64,000 bases of DNA from an uncultured Candidatus Melainabacteria bacterium (GTDB lineage: Bacteria; Cyanobacteriota; Vampirovibrionia; Gastranaerophilales; Gastranaerophilaceae), in NCBI GenBank assembly GCA_934757275.1, contig CAKVLN010000003.1, positions 1-64,000 of the forward strand, written 5' to 3'. The stretch's first letter is position 1. Every line of letters starts with the position of its first letter. Shown piece by piece: positions 1 to 8,019 of this stretch. The notes beneath the pieces are model-generated. The model did not search any database and was not told the DNA's origin. It worked only from the letters and a program-made list of their open reading frames with translations. Position numbers and translations under genes: made by a program.

Positions 1-167
1 TTTTTCCTATATCTTACATGCATGTTATCGACATATTTTGTAAAAACTTTAGGGTTTTTGATAGAATTGTTACAATTGAATGACTTTTGTTACAATTCAA
101 TCGCATTATTGTATTTGTTTAATTTTGCAAAATTAAAGTGATATAAGGATTCAAGCAAACATTTGTA

Positions 168-212
168 AATAAAAAAACAGGAGAACCTCCCTAGTAAATC
201 TCTCCCGGTGCC
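168..212 (-). terminator. Possible rho-independent terminator at left edge
   Basis: Read leftward, a GGAGA-type stem pairs with TCTCC across a ~15-base loop and is followed by a run of seven T. It would end the leftward transcript started by the promoter near 390. The stem is short, so this is tentative. Bases 1-167 show no gene; they contain two close direct copies of TTGTTACAATT. Confidence 0.35.
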
Positions 213-245
213 ATTTCATGGTATTTGCACAGTAATATGTATATG

Positions 246-353
246 TTAAGTAAAAGTATCAAGTAGCAAAGCTTTTTTCTGTTTATATAAATCGTCAAGT
301 CTTTTCTGATTTTGAATTTCTTCAACAAGTTTTAGGTACTCAATTTTTTGCAA
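246..353 (-). CDS. Small ORF or gene remnant
   Basis: An open frame of 35 codons from a TTG, rich in charged residues and predicted helical or coiled-coil (it includes EYLKLVEEIQNQKRLDD). The same frame is open back to base 395 and would add a hydrophobic segment (VITIACVIVW), but no standard start codon lies there. A consensus leftward promoter sits directly upstream (385-413), so something is probably transcribed here. It could be a small membrane protein like the one at 3029-3109, or the tail of a broken gene. There is no clear ribosome binding site. Function unknown. Confidence 0.25.
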   Translation of the reverse strand: MQKIEYLKLVEEIQNQKRLDDLYKQKKALLLDTFT

Positions 354-384
354 TCCATCACGACACCAAACTATTACACAAGCA

Positions 385-422
385 ATTGTAATAACTCATG
401 GTTATCATGTCAAGTGGTTATT
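385..422 (-). promoter_or_regulatory. Leftward promoter inside shared operator copy 1
   Basis: On the minus strand TTGACA (408-413) lies 17 bases from TACAAT (385-390). The -35 box is inside a 19-base sequence (404-422) repeated exactly at 1150-1168 and 3670-3688, and with two changes at 4202-4220. This copy overlaps the last codons of the acyltransferase gene. Confidence 0.6.
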
Positions 423-1076
423 GTGTGAATGTACTTGTTGTATTAATTTTAAATTCGCATTTTTACTCACAATTTCACACCATTCATTAAAAATTTCATC
501 GGTGCTACATTCATGTGAAATTGGAGCATCAATTATTATCTGAATATCAAATTTTCCATTTTTGCTTGGTTTTTCACTTATTAGAATTGAGATAGGAAGT
601 ACGTCTAATTTCATTTTTTTAGAAAGAGATGCAAAACCTTTAGTAACATTTTCCATTTTACCATTACTACTTCTCTTACCCTGTGGAAAAATTCCTAAAT
701 TCCAATCGGTTTTCTTTATTGACAAAGCTGTTTTAATAGTATCAACACCAACATTTTCTCTATCCACAGCAAAAGCACCACAAAAATCCATTAGCAATCT
801 TGACCAAAAAGGCTCAAACAATTCTTTCTTTGCCATATATGCTATTGGTAAATTTAATTGTGCTCTAACAAAAAAAGGATCAAAACCTGTAACATGATTG
901 CTGGCAATAATATATTTTTTATTAGGATTAACAAAGAACATACCATCTATTGATTTTACATTATACTTACATTTCATTCCCGTTTGAATAAAATAATTAC
1001 AAGCTATATGTTGAAATATTCTCCTAAAGATATTAAAATCACTTACTTTTCTTGAAAAGTATTTATTCTTTTTCAT
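405..1076 (-). CDS. PlsC-like 1-acyl-glycerol-phosphate acyltransferase
   Basis: Probable membrane-associated acyltransferase of the PlsC/LPLAT family, which transfers a fatty acyl group to lysophosphatidic acid or a related acceptor. At 223 aa it has the usual length. The catalytic HX4D motif is NHVTGFD (about residue 60). The FPEGTRS substrate motif appears as FPQGKRS (about residue 130), with Gln for Glu, so the acceptor may differ from the standard one. The start is preceded by GGGGTTAG. Its last codons overlap operator copy 1. It is divergent from an acyl-CoA ligase gene, and both lie around operator copy 2, which suggests joint control of lipid acylation. It may be a second, accessory PlsC rather than the housekeeping enzyme. 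Confidence 0.8.
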   Translation of the reverse strand: MKKNKYFSRKVSDFNIFRRIFQHIACNYFIQTGMKCKYNVKSIDGMFFVNPNKKYIIASNHVTGFDPFFVRAQLNLPIAYMAKKELFEPFWSRLLMDFCGAFAVDRENVGVDTIKTALSIKKTDWNLGIFPQGKRSSNGKMENVTKGFASLSKKMKLDVLPISILISEKPSKNGKFDIQIIIDAPISHECSTDEIFNEWCEIVSKNANLKLIQQVHSHNNHLT

Positions 1077-1130
1077 AATCTAACCCCATAACACTTTTGC
1101 TTTTGTCATAAATTTAAACACAACAGACTA

Positions 1131-1176
1131 ATCATAAAATTTTTGTGTTATCATGTCAAGTGGTTATTATAATAAC
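1131..1176 (-). promoter_or_regulatory. Promoter of the acyltransferase gene with MarR-type operator (copy 2)
   Basis: Minus strand: TTGACA (1154-1159), 17-base spacer, TATGAT (1131-1136). The -35 lies in the shared 19-base sequence (1150-1168). It runs into a perfect 14-base palindrome GTTATTATAATAAC (1163-1176), the kind of site a MarR dimer binds. It sits between divergent genes, so it could control both. Confidence 0.65.
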
Positions 1177-1205
1177 ATATAAAATAACTTACTAACTTTG
1201 TATTC

Positions 1206-1234
1206 TTGTATTAGTAGCAATTTTTATATATAAT
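1206..1234 (+). promoter_or_regulatory. Promoter of the acyl-CoA ligase gene
   Basis: TTGTAT (1206-1211), 17-base spacer, TATAAT (1229-1234), 65 bases upstream of the GTG start. The sequence GATAACC just downstream resembles half of the nearby palindrome. Confidence 0.5.
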
Positions 1235-1298
1235 GATAACCAAATATGATGATAATTGGAATAATGTGGTTTTATAGAAGGTGTGTTGGAGGTGAAAT

Positions 1299-2969
1299 GT
1301 GAAAAAAGGTAAGAATATCTTATCATTGCTAAAAATACGTTCTGAAGAATATGGTGAAAGAATAGCATTAGGGATTAGAAACAAATATGGTTGGAGCGAG
1401 TTTTCTTATAAAGGAATTGCACATTTATCAAAACAATTAGCCTATTATTTTATTAATGGACTAAAATTAGAAACAGGAGAACGATTAGCGATTTTGTCTG
1501 AGTCAAAACCTGAATATGGTGCTTGTGTGTTTGCTTCAGTTCTTGCCGGTTTGATAACTGTTCCCTTAGATATTAAATTGACCAAATATGAGTTAAAATC
1601 TATTTTATCTGATTGTGAACCAACAATATTATTAATATCTTCACAATTTTCAGACATGGCTACATATCTAAAACAAGAAATACCTTCTATTAAGTACATT
1701 ATGATAATAGATGAAAATTGTGGAATAAAAGAAAGAAAAACTATTTATGAAATTGCTGATAAAAGCACTACTAAATGGAGATTGAGAAAAGCAAGTTCTA
1801 CAGCGTTAATTATCTATACATCAGGAACAACAGGCGCTCCAAAAGGTGTAGAAATTACATTCAAGAATATAATTTCTCAATTAGAAGATATTAGAGAAAT
1901 ACTGGGAACAATTTTTACTTCAAAGCATGCTAAAACATTATCAATATTACCAATGAATCATTTGTTTGAAATGACTGTTGGTTTTTCATCATTTTTAAAT
2001 ATGGGATATTCTGTATATTATACAAAAAGTCTTAAACCTAATGATGTGCTAAGTATAATGCGTGAAAAAGAAATTGTATTTATGATAGTTGTTCCTGCAT
2101 TCTTGAGATTGTTGAAAACTACTATTGAATCTAATATCAAGAAAAAAACAAAGATTCATCAACTAATGTTTCAGTTTTTATTTCACGTAGCAAAATTCGT
2201 ACCTTCATATAGAATGAAGAAAATGATGTTCAAACAAATACATAAACAATTTGGTGGAAAATTTGCGGCTTGTATTGCAGGTGGAGCACCTCTTGATAAA
2301 AGTGTAGGAAAATTCTTTGAAAGAATCGGAATTAAAGTTTTTCAAGGTTATGGTCTAACAGAAACAAGTCCTGTAGTTTCTGTTAATACGGACAGATATA
2401 AAGACCTTTCCTCTATCGGTAAACCTTTAAAACATTATCAAGCAAAAATTGATAATACAACAGGAGAATTATTGTTAAAAGGTCCATCGGTTATGAAGGG
2501 TTATTACAAAAGACCCGAAATGACAAAAGAAGTAATTACGGAAGATGGTTGGTTGCATACCGGTGATATTGCAAAGCAAAATTCAAACGGGCATTTGTAT
2601 ATTACAGGCAGAATTAAAAACATGATTGTATTATCCGGTGGGAAAAAAGTATTTCCGGAAGAAGTTGAGTCAGTATTAGAAAAAAGTGAATATATTTCTG
2701 AAATTTGTGTTATAGGCTTATCAAAAACATTTGGTGCAAAAGATAATACAGAAGAAGTGGCAGCTATTATTATTCCAAAACCTCAGTTGTATGATTTATA
2801 TTCAGAAAAAGAAGTGGAAAATCTTGTAAAAACAGATATTAAAAATTTATCTCAACGATTAACCGTATACAAAAGACCTGTAAATATAATAATTAAAAGA
2901 GAACCACTCCCTAAAACTTCAACAAATAAAGTAAAAAGAAATGAAGTAAAAAAGTTATTATCAGTATAA
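1299..2969 (+). CDS. AMP-binding long-chain acyl-CoA / acyl-ACP ligase
   Basis: Adenylate-forming enzyme (ANL superfamily) that activates a fatty acid to acyl-AMP and then to acyl-CoA or acyl-ACP. It is 556 aa, the usual length. Visible motifs are the P-loop-like TSGTTGAPKGVE (about residue 173), GYGLTETSPVV (about 350), and GWLHTGDIA with the following hinge and GRIKNMIVLSGGKKVFPEE (about 415-450). The GTG start at 1299 is chosen because GGAGG (1288-1292) lies six bases before it. It is divergent from a PlsC-like acyltransferase, so the pair could recycle or incorporate exogenous fatty acids. The chain-length preference cannot be told from sequence. Confidence 0.88.
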   Translation: MKKGKNILSLLKIRSEEYGERIALGIRNKYGWSEFSYKGIAHLSKQLAYYFINGLKLETGERLAILSESKPEYGACVFASVLAGLITVPLDIKLTKYELKSILSDCEPTILLISSQFSDMATYLKQEIPSIKYIMIIDENCGIKERKTIYEIADKSTTKWRLRKASSTALIIYTSGTTGAPKGVEITFKNIISQLEDIREILGTIFTSKHAKTLSILPMNHLFEMTVGFSSFLNMGYSVYYTKSLKPNDVLSIMREKEIVFMIVVPAFLRLLKTTIESNIKKKTKIHQLMFQFLFHVAKFVPSYRMKKMMFKQIHKQFGGKFAACIAGGAPLDKSVGKFFERIGIKVFQGYGLTETSPVVSVNTDRYKDLSSIGKPLKHYQAKIDNTTGELLLKGPSVMKGYYKRPEMTKEVITEDGWLHTGDIAKQNSNGHLYITGRIKNMIVLSGGKKVFPEEVESVLEKSEYISEICVIGLSKTFGAKDNTEEVAAIIIPKPQLYDLYSEKEVENLVKTDIKNLSQRLTVYKRPVNIIIKREPLPKTSTNKVKRNEVKKLLSV

Positions 2970-2973
2970 TGAC

Positions 2974-2996
2974 AAAGCCCCCTTTTTGGGGGGCTT
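2974..2996. terminator. Bidirectional terminator
   Basis: AAAGCCCCC pairs with GGGGGCTTT around a TTTTT loop. The hairpin lies between the convergent ends of the acyl-CoA ligase gene and the MarR transcript and can serve both. Confidence 0.8.
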
Positions 2997-3028
2997 TCTT
3001 GTGTATGACAGGGAAAGAAGAGTTGGTT

Positions 3029-3109
3029 CTACATCTTTTTCACTAATTGAACGATTGCATAGGTAATTACAATACCACCTGCGATTAAAAGAATCGATTT
3101 TTTTAACAT
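3029..3109 (-). CDS. Small membrane protein, 26 aa
   Basis: A 26-codon ORF with an AGGAG ribosome binding site six bases ahead of its ATG. The product starts MLKKS, has one hydrophobic stretch (ILLIAGGIVITYAIVQL) and ends in KKM, as expected for a single-pass small membrane protein. It lies 52 bases after the MarR gene on the same strand and just before the shared terminator, so it is probably the last gene of the MarR transcript. A larger ORF on the same strand in another frame (2961-3179) is less convincing. Function unknown; it may modulate the efflux pump or the membrane stress signal. Confidence 0.5.
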   Translation of the reverse strand: MLKKSILLIAGGIVITYAIVQLVKKM

Positions 3110-3160
3110 TTTTATCTTCTCCTTTGTTTTGTGTATAGTTGAATAAATTGCTTGCATAAC

Positions 3161-3649
3161 TTAAATATCTTTTAAACAACTGTTTTTAGAACAACTTTCT
3201 TGTAGTCGAATTACCAATTTTTTGAAAACTTCGATTTCGTCTTGATTAAAATCTATTAAAATATCATCAAAAATATTTTTGATTTTATCAATGTTATTAT
3301 CGATTAATTCTTTCCCTTGTTCAGTTATATACAATTCTTTAACTAAATAATTTTTGCGAGTTCCAACTTTTTTTGTAATTAAACCTTTATTTTCTAATAC
3401 TTGTAAAATTCTTATTGTATTAGATGGAAATTTTAAAGCAATTGTAGATAATTCGACTTGAGCAATGCCGGGATTGCAATATATATTATCCAACAATACA
3501 AACTGCTCAGATGTAATGCCTAAGTTTAAATCTTTAAAAAATTTTGAGGCATACGTTTTAAATAATAACAACGCTCTTTCAGCCTGATATAAAGATGTAT
3601 CAGAGTAATGGTTGCGATTGAAATTCTTAACATTATTCCCCATACCCAA
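3161..3649 (-). CDS. MarR-family transcriptional regulator (copy 1)
   Basis: Winged-helix regulator of about 160 aa. It shares long stretches with its downstream-encoded paralog at 3715-4161 (GITSEQFVLLD, YCNPGI, GKxLIDNNI), so the pair arose by tandem duplication. MarR dimers bind palindromes and release DNA on binding a phenolic, acyl or drug ligand. The promoter's -10 box ends at 3651, so transcription should start at about 3644. The first ATG (3649) is then probably not transcribed, and the ATG at 3643 would be translated from a leaderless message. Neighbouring efflux and acyl-lipid genes suggest a FarR-like role in sensing fatty acids or bile; that is inference. Confidence 0.85.
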   Translation of the reverse strand: MGMGNNVKNFNRNHYSDTSLYQAERALLLFKTYASKFFKDLNLGITSEQFVLLDNIYCNPGIAQVELSTIALKFPSNTIRILQVLENKGLITKKVGTRKNYLVKELYITEQGKELIDNNIDKIKNIFDDILIDFNQDEIEVFKKLVIRLQESCSKNSCLKDI

Positions 3650-3650
3650 A

Positions 3651-3688
3651 ATTTTAAAGGCAAATACTTATCATGTCAAGTGGTTATT
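3651..3688 (-). promoter_or_regulatory. Promoter of MarR copy 1 with shared operator (copy 3)
   Basis: Minus strand: TTGACA (3674-3679), 17-base spacer, TAAAAT (3651-3656). The shared 19-base sequence (3670-3688) is identical to copies 1 and 2. The GTTATTATA half-site is present, but the palindrome is incomplete. Confidence 0.65.
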
Positions 3689-3714
3689 ATATAAATCGTT
3701 TGTTAATGATAATT

Positions 3715-4161
3715 TTATGAAAAATTCTTTTTAAATCTAATAGCTAATTCTTTAAATTTTTCAATATCTTTTTCTGAAAAATTCTCAAAAACAGTTGAAA
3801 AAATATCTTTTATATCTGATATATTATTATCTATTAAAGCTTTACCTTCCGATGTTAAATATAGTCTTTTTATTAGGTAATTATTTCTCTTATCAATTTC
3901 TCTATAAACTAAATTCTTTTCTTCCAGTATGCTTAACATTCTTGTAACATTTGAAAGATTTTTAATTGTTAATTCGGCTAATTCTTTTTGTGAAATTCCC
4001 GGATTACAATATATTGAATCTAAAAGAACAAATTGTTCTGATGTAATTCCTATGTTTAAATTATTAAAATATTTAGTTGCATAAGCCTTGAATGAATTTA
4101 AGGCTTCTTCCAGATGAAATACTGTTGTATCAATGTAATGATTTGCTTTAATTTTTGTCAT
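3715..4161 (-). CDS. MarR-family transcriptional regulator (copy 2)
   Basis: A 148-aa winged-helix repressor paralogous to the neighbour at 3161-3649. The recognition-helix region reads NLSNVTRMLSILEEK, followed by the beta-wing (REIDKRNNYLIKRLYLT). The ATG at 4161 has AGGTAAATA just upstream. It is divergent from the TolC-HlyD-permease operon across operator copy 4, the classical layout of a local MarR repressor controlling itself and an efflux pump. The two MarR copies may form heterodimers or divide the four operators between them. Confidence 0.87.
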   Translation of the reverse strand: MTKIKANHYIDTTVFHLEEALNSFKAYATKYFNNLNIGITSEQFVLLDSIYCNPGISQKELAELTIKNLSNVTRMLSILEEKNLVYREIDKRNNYLIKRLYLTSEGKALIDNNISDIKDIFSTVFENFSEKDIEKFKELAIRFKKNFS

Positions 4162-4182
4162 TATTTACCTCTGCATAATTGA

Positions 4183-4230
4183 ATTTTAAAATTAACGTAC
4201 TATCATGTCAATTAGTTATTATAATAACCA
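4183..4230 (-). promoter_or_regulatory. Promoter of MarR copy 2 and palindromic operator (copy 4) facing the efflux operon
   Basis: Minus strand: TTGACA (4206-4211), 17-base spacer, TAAAAT (4183-4188). The 19-base repeat at 4202-4220 has two changes from the other copies. A perfect palindrome GTTATTATAATAAC lies at 4215-4228, followed by a second half GTTATTATAA. TATAAT at 4220-4225 could be the plus-strand -10 for the TolC operon, but no good -35 is seen. Confidence 0.6.
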
Positions 4231-4263
4231 GTTATTATAAAAATCATTTCAGGTAATTAAAAG

Positions 4264-5712
4264 ATGAAAAAAAGAATAGTAGCAGCTATATTGATTGTTA
4301 TTCTAAGTAATGGAATAGCTTTAGCAAAAGATAAAAATGTAAAGAATGATTCACAAAATATCATTATAAAAGAAGAAACAAAAACTCCTGTAAAAGGAAC
4401 TATTGAACATGTTGAATTATCATTTGAGCAGGCTTTTGAATTAATGATGGCAAATAATAATGGTATAAAGGCTTGTTTAGAAGACATAAAAGTTAAACAG
4501 TATGAAAAAAAAGCCGCAATCGGAACATACTTTCCAAAGTTAAATGTAGGTACATCTTATGTTCATTTTGGAGATCAAATAACTGTAAATACTCCTCCGG
4601 TACATCTTGGAGCTTCAACTGTTAATGTTCCGTCAATTCTTATTCAGGATAAAAATTTATGGACAACAAATTTTGGTGCAGTTTGGAATATCTTTACAGG
4701 TGGCAAAAAATTAGCATTAAATTCTGCGGCAAGAGCTAAATTAGAAGGCAGTAATAATAATTATAAAGAATTAACTAATAATTTAACCGTAGCATTGGTT
4801 GAAAAATATTATGGATTAATTTTCTTTCAAGACGTTGCTAAGGCAAAAAAACAGGTGTTAGATAATAATAAACAACACTGGGAAGATGCTAAAAAGTTAG
4901 AAAAAGCAGGCATGATTCCAAAATCAGAACGATTACATGCAGAAGTCGCATATAATCAAGCATTAAGAGATTATAAATCTGCAATAAGAGATATTGATAT
5001 TATCAAAGAAGGATTAATTGCTCTAATAAAAGACGAAAACATAGATATAAATGGAATTGATATTGCTCCAACTTCAAAATTGTTTATTTATAACAATGAT
5101 TTTGAAAAATTAGAAGAATATAAAAAACTTGCTCTACAAAATAATGCAGAATTAAAACAAAGTGAAGTAAAAAAGAAACTTGCTCAAGCAAATTATAGAA
5201 GTAAAGCCGCAAACTATTCTCCAACGGTTAGTGCTTTTGCGTATGATATTATTGGAGCTTCCGAATTATCTTCACAAGTTCCTAGATTTGCAGTAGGAGC
5301 AACGGCAAATTTCTTATTGTTTGATGGTTTAACCAGATATAACGAGCTTCAAGCTGCAAAACACTTAAAAAAAGCTGCCGATTATGAAGCTTTAAATACT
5401 AAATACAAAGTGGAAAGTTCCGTTACAAGTAATTACGAACAATTAATGAAGTATAAAGAACAATATGAATTAACAAACGCATCAATCGAAAGTGCAAACG
5501 AAGCATTAAGAACTGCAAAACTGGCATTTCAAGAAGGATATGGTACATCTCTTGCAGTTACAGATGCAGAATCAGCATTGTCTAACGTAAAGATACAAAG
5601 ATTAAATTCTATGTACTATTACGATATTTATTTAACAAAATTGTTAAGCACAAATGATAATGCAGAAGATATCTTAAATTATATTAAAAATTCAACAACA
5701 GAAGGCTTATAA
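4264..5712 (+). CDS. TolC-like outer membrane efflux protein
   Basis: Outer-membrane channel of the TolC/OEP family, 482 aa. An N-terminal signal peptide (MKKRIVAAILIVILSNGIALA) is followed by two OEP halves rich in long amphipathic helices (about residues 55-260 and 280-470), as expected for the trimeric alpha-barrel. It heads an operon with an HlyD adaptor (17 bases downstream) and two permeases, so it should form the outer exit of a tripartite pump. Operator copy 4 lies just upstream, so MarR control is likely. It confirms a Gram-negative envelope. Confidence 0.88.
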   Translation: MKKRIVAAILIVILSNGIALAKDKNVKNDSQNIIIKEETKTPVKGTIEHVELSFEQAFELMMANNNGIKACLEDIKVKQYEKKAAIGTYFPKLNVGTSYVHFGDQITVNTPPVHLGASTVNVPSILIQDKNLWTTNFGAVWNIFTGGKKLALNSAARAKLEGSNNNYKELTNNLTVALVEKYYGLIFFQDVAKAKKQVLDNNKQHWEDAKKLEKAGMIPKSERLHAEVAYNQALRDYKSAIRDIDIIKEGLIALIKDENIDINGIDIAPTSKLFIYNNDFEKLEEYKKLALQNNAELKQSEVKKKLAQANYRSKAANYSPTVSAFAYDIIGASELSSQVPRFAVGATANFLLFDGLTRYNELQAAKHLKKAADYEALNTKYKVESSVTSNYEQLMKYKEQYELTNASIESANEALRTAKLAFQEGYGTSLAVTDAESALSNVKIQRLNSMYYYDIYLTKLLSTNDNAEDILNYIKNSTTEGL

Positions 5713-5728
5713 AACGAAAGAGGATATA

Positions 5729-6739
5729 ATGAATAAGACGAAAATAAAAATAATTGCAATAATTTCAATAATCATTATCAGTTTTCTTACATATTTTATA
5801 ATTAAAGAAAATAACGAATTAATTATACAGGGTGAAGTCGACACCAAAACTGTCGATTTATCTTCAAAAATTACCGGTCGTGTTGATAAAATACACGTTA
5901 AAAAAGGCGATATTGTTGAAAAAGGTCAAGTATTAATTACTCTAGATATTCCTGATATTTCGGCTAAATATGAACAGGCTGACGCAAGTGTAATGTTGGC
6001 TCAGGCTCAAAGTGCTGAAGTCAATAACGGTTCAAGATTAGAACAAAAACAAATGGCATATAATTCTTTAAAAGAAGCAGAAGCCAGATTAGATATTGCA
6101 AAGAAAACATATGATAGGGTAAGCAGATTGAACAAAGAAGGTGTACTTTCAGACCAAAAATCTGATGAAGCTTACGCAACATATAAATCTGCACAAGAAG
6201 CGGTTGCGGTCGCAAAATCAAATTATCAAATGCTTCAAAATGGTTCTCGTTATGAAGATAAATTATCTGCTAATGCTAACGTAAAAAAAGCAAAAAGCGT
6301 ACTAAGCGAAATAAATTCTTATGTAAAAGAAAAACAAGTCATAGCTCCAATTTCAGGACAAATAACCGATATTCCTGTCGAAGAAGGAGAACTTGTAGGT
6401 GCTGGGTATTCAATAATTTCTATTGTTGATACTACTGATAATTGGGTAGTTTTTAATCTAAGAGAAGATTTGTTATCAAAAATAAAGATGGGAAGCGAAT
6501 TTGATGTTGTTATTCCTGCAATAAGCAAAAAACCAATGAGAGTTAAAGTCAACTTTATATCAGCATTAGGGAATTTTGCAACGTGGAGAGCTACAAGAAT
6601 TAGAGGTGATTTTGACTTAAAAACCTTTGAAGTTAGAGCAGTACCAATAGAACCAAATCCGGATTTACGGGCAGGTATGACCGCTGTCGTTGATTGGGGT
6701 AAAGTTGGAAAAGATAATAAAAAACAAAATCGAGATTAA
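5729..6739 (+). CDS. HlyD/EmrA-type periplasmic adaptor
   Basis: Membrane fusion protein that bridges the inner-membrane pump and TolC. It has 336 aa with one N-terminal membrane anchor (about residues 7-25). The first lipoyl half follows (SSKITGRVDKIHVKKGDIVEKGQVL), then a coiled-coil hairpin (about 75-200), the second lipoyl half (VIAPISGQITDIPVEEGELV), and a beta-barrel region. It resembles the YbhG/EmrA group that partners ABC-2 permeases. Only three bases separate it from the next gene, which shows tight operon coupling. Confidence 0.88.
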   Translation: MNKTKIKIIAIISIIIISFLTYFIIKENNELIIQGEVDTKTVDLSSKITGRVDKIHVKKGDIVEKGQVLITLDIPDISAKYEQADASVMLAQAQSAEVNNGSRLEQKQMAYNSLKEAEARLDIAKKTYDRVSRLNKEGVLSDQKSDEAYATYKSAQEAVAVAKSNYQMLQNGSRYEDKLSANANVKKAKSVLSEINSYVKEKQVIAPISGQITDIPVEEGELVGAGYSIISIVDTTDNWVVFNLREDLLSKIKMGSEFDVVIPAISKKPMRVKVNFISALGNFATWRATRIRGDFDLKTFEVRAVPIEPNPDLRAGMTAVVDWGKVGKDNKKQNRD

Positions 6740-6742
6740 AAA

Positions 6743-7909
6743 ATGAAAGCATTTTTTGATGTATTTAAAAGAGAAGTAAATAAAGTTAAATCCAGACCAT
6801 TTATACTATTCTTGATGATAGTGTGGCCATTGTTTATGTGTTTTTGTTTGTCATACACATTTTCACAAGGAGCTCCTGTTGATTTACCCATTGTAGCTGT
6901 AGATCAAGATAACACTGAAATTTCGAGATTAATTTTACGAATGGTTGATTCTACTAAAACTTGTAAAATTAAATATCGAACCACAGATATTGAAGAAAGT
7001 AGAAAATTATTGGTATCAAGAAAAGCCTATGCTATTGTGTATATTCCTCAAGATTTTACAAAAAATTTAAAAAGAGGAGAAAGACCTCAATTAGTTTATT
7101 ATTATAATAATCAAATGATTTTAGTAGGAGGTTTAATTAACAAAGATATTGCAACAGCTATTAAAACTGCAATCGCAGGTGCTGATGCAAAAATTAGAAT
7201 GAAAAAAGGAACTCCCAAAAACGTAGCTATTCAAAAAGTAAATATAGTAAGCGTTGATGAACATATTAGGGCTAATCCATATTTGAATTATTCTTATTTT
7301 TTGTCTTACACTTTGTTTGCACATGGTTTTCAAGTTATGATTTTATTTCTTGGAATTTGGAGTTTTGGAATAGAATTTAAAGAAGGAACAACAAAAGAAT
7401 GGCTAAAAGTTGCAAATAACTCTATGACAAGAGCAATCTTTGGTAAAATATTATTTTATACCATTGTATATACGCTATTATTTGCATTAACTATGTACAT
7501 TTTTGTTGTTGTTTATGGTGCACCTTTTCATGCAAATATTCCATTTTTACTACTTTCGGTTGTAGTCTTTATTGTTGCCTATCAAATGTATGGAGTTATG
7601 TTTATAGGGCTTACCGGAAATTTAAGAAAAGGATTTAGTTTTGGTGCATTTTTTGCTTCGCTGGGTTTTAGTTTGGCAGGTATTACATATCCTACGGTAT
7701 CAATGCCTTTGGGGATAAGAATGTATAGTTCTTTATTACCAATAAGACCATTTGTTAGTTTGTTTGTAGATCAAACTCTAAGAGGATTTCAACCTCATTA
7801 TGAGTTTATTTATTTAAGATGGTTATTGTTCTTAATACTATTTACAAGTTGTTTTATTCCTTTATTAAAGAAAAAAGCAGAAAACGAAAATTATTGGTTC
7901 AAAATATGA
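6743..7909 (+). CDS. ABC-2 type exporter permease (YhhJ/YbhR-like), first
   Basis: Inner-membrane permease of 388 aa. One N-terminal membrane helix (about 18-40) is followed by a large external domain (LPIVAVDQDNTEISR, about 48-65) and five to six C-terminal membrane helices (about 180-380). This is the ABC-2 topology of the YbhS/YbhR half-transporters. It is paralogous to the next permease, which has PIAVVDQDNSSMSR at the same place. The stop overlaps the ATG of a small ORF (ATGA). No ATPase gene lies in the operon. Confidence 0.85.
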   Translation: MKAFFDVFKREVNKVKSRPFILFLMIVWPLFMCFCLSYTFSQGAPVDLPIVAVDQDNTEISRLILRMVDSTKTCKIKYRTTDIEESRKLLVSRKAYAIVYIPQDFTKNLKRGERPQLVYYYNNQMILVGGLINKDIATAIKTAIAGADAKIRMKKGTPKNVAIQKVNIVSVDEHIRANPYLNYSYFLSYTLFAHGFQVMILFLGIWSFGIEFKEGTTKEWLKVANNSMTRAIFGKILFYTIVYTLLFALTMYIFVVVYGAPFHANIPFLLLSVVVFIVAYQMYGVMFIGLTGNLRKGFSFGAFFASLGFSLAGITYPTVSMPLGIRMYSSLLPIRPFVSLFVDQTLRGFQPHYEFIYLRWLLFLILFTSCFIPLLKKKAENENYWFKI

Positions 7910-8004
7910 CAAATAAACGACAAATGCGGAAACATACAATTTATTTGATATTAATAATATTGTTATATATTTTGGCAATGCTCTGCTATATAACATGCTG
8001 CTAA
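7906..8004 (+). CDS. Small membrane protein between the two permeases, 32 aa
   Basis: A 32-codon ORF whose ATG overlaps the stop of the first permease (ATGA) and which ends 15 bases before the start of the second. It has a basic start (MTNKRQMRKH), one strong hydrophobic segment (TIYLILIILLYILAMLCYI) and a CC end. ATGA coupling and the fit into the operon gap argue that it is translated. It may stabilise the permease pair. No family recognised. Confidence 0.5.
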   Translation: MTNKRQMRKHTIYLILIILLYILAMLCYITCC

Positions 8005-8019
8005 TTGAGGACTTACTTA

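Noticed and set aside
2961..3179. 72-aa leftward ORF downstream of MarR copy 1
   Set aside because: It spans the terminator and reads the 26-aa ORF in the wrong frame; no binding site.
7819..7905. Longer start for the 32-aa membrane ORF
   Set aside because: It would lie deep inside the first permease gene; the ATGA overlap start at 7906 is better.
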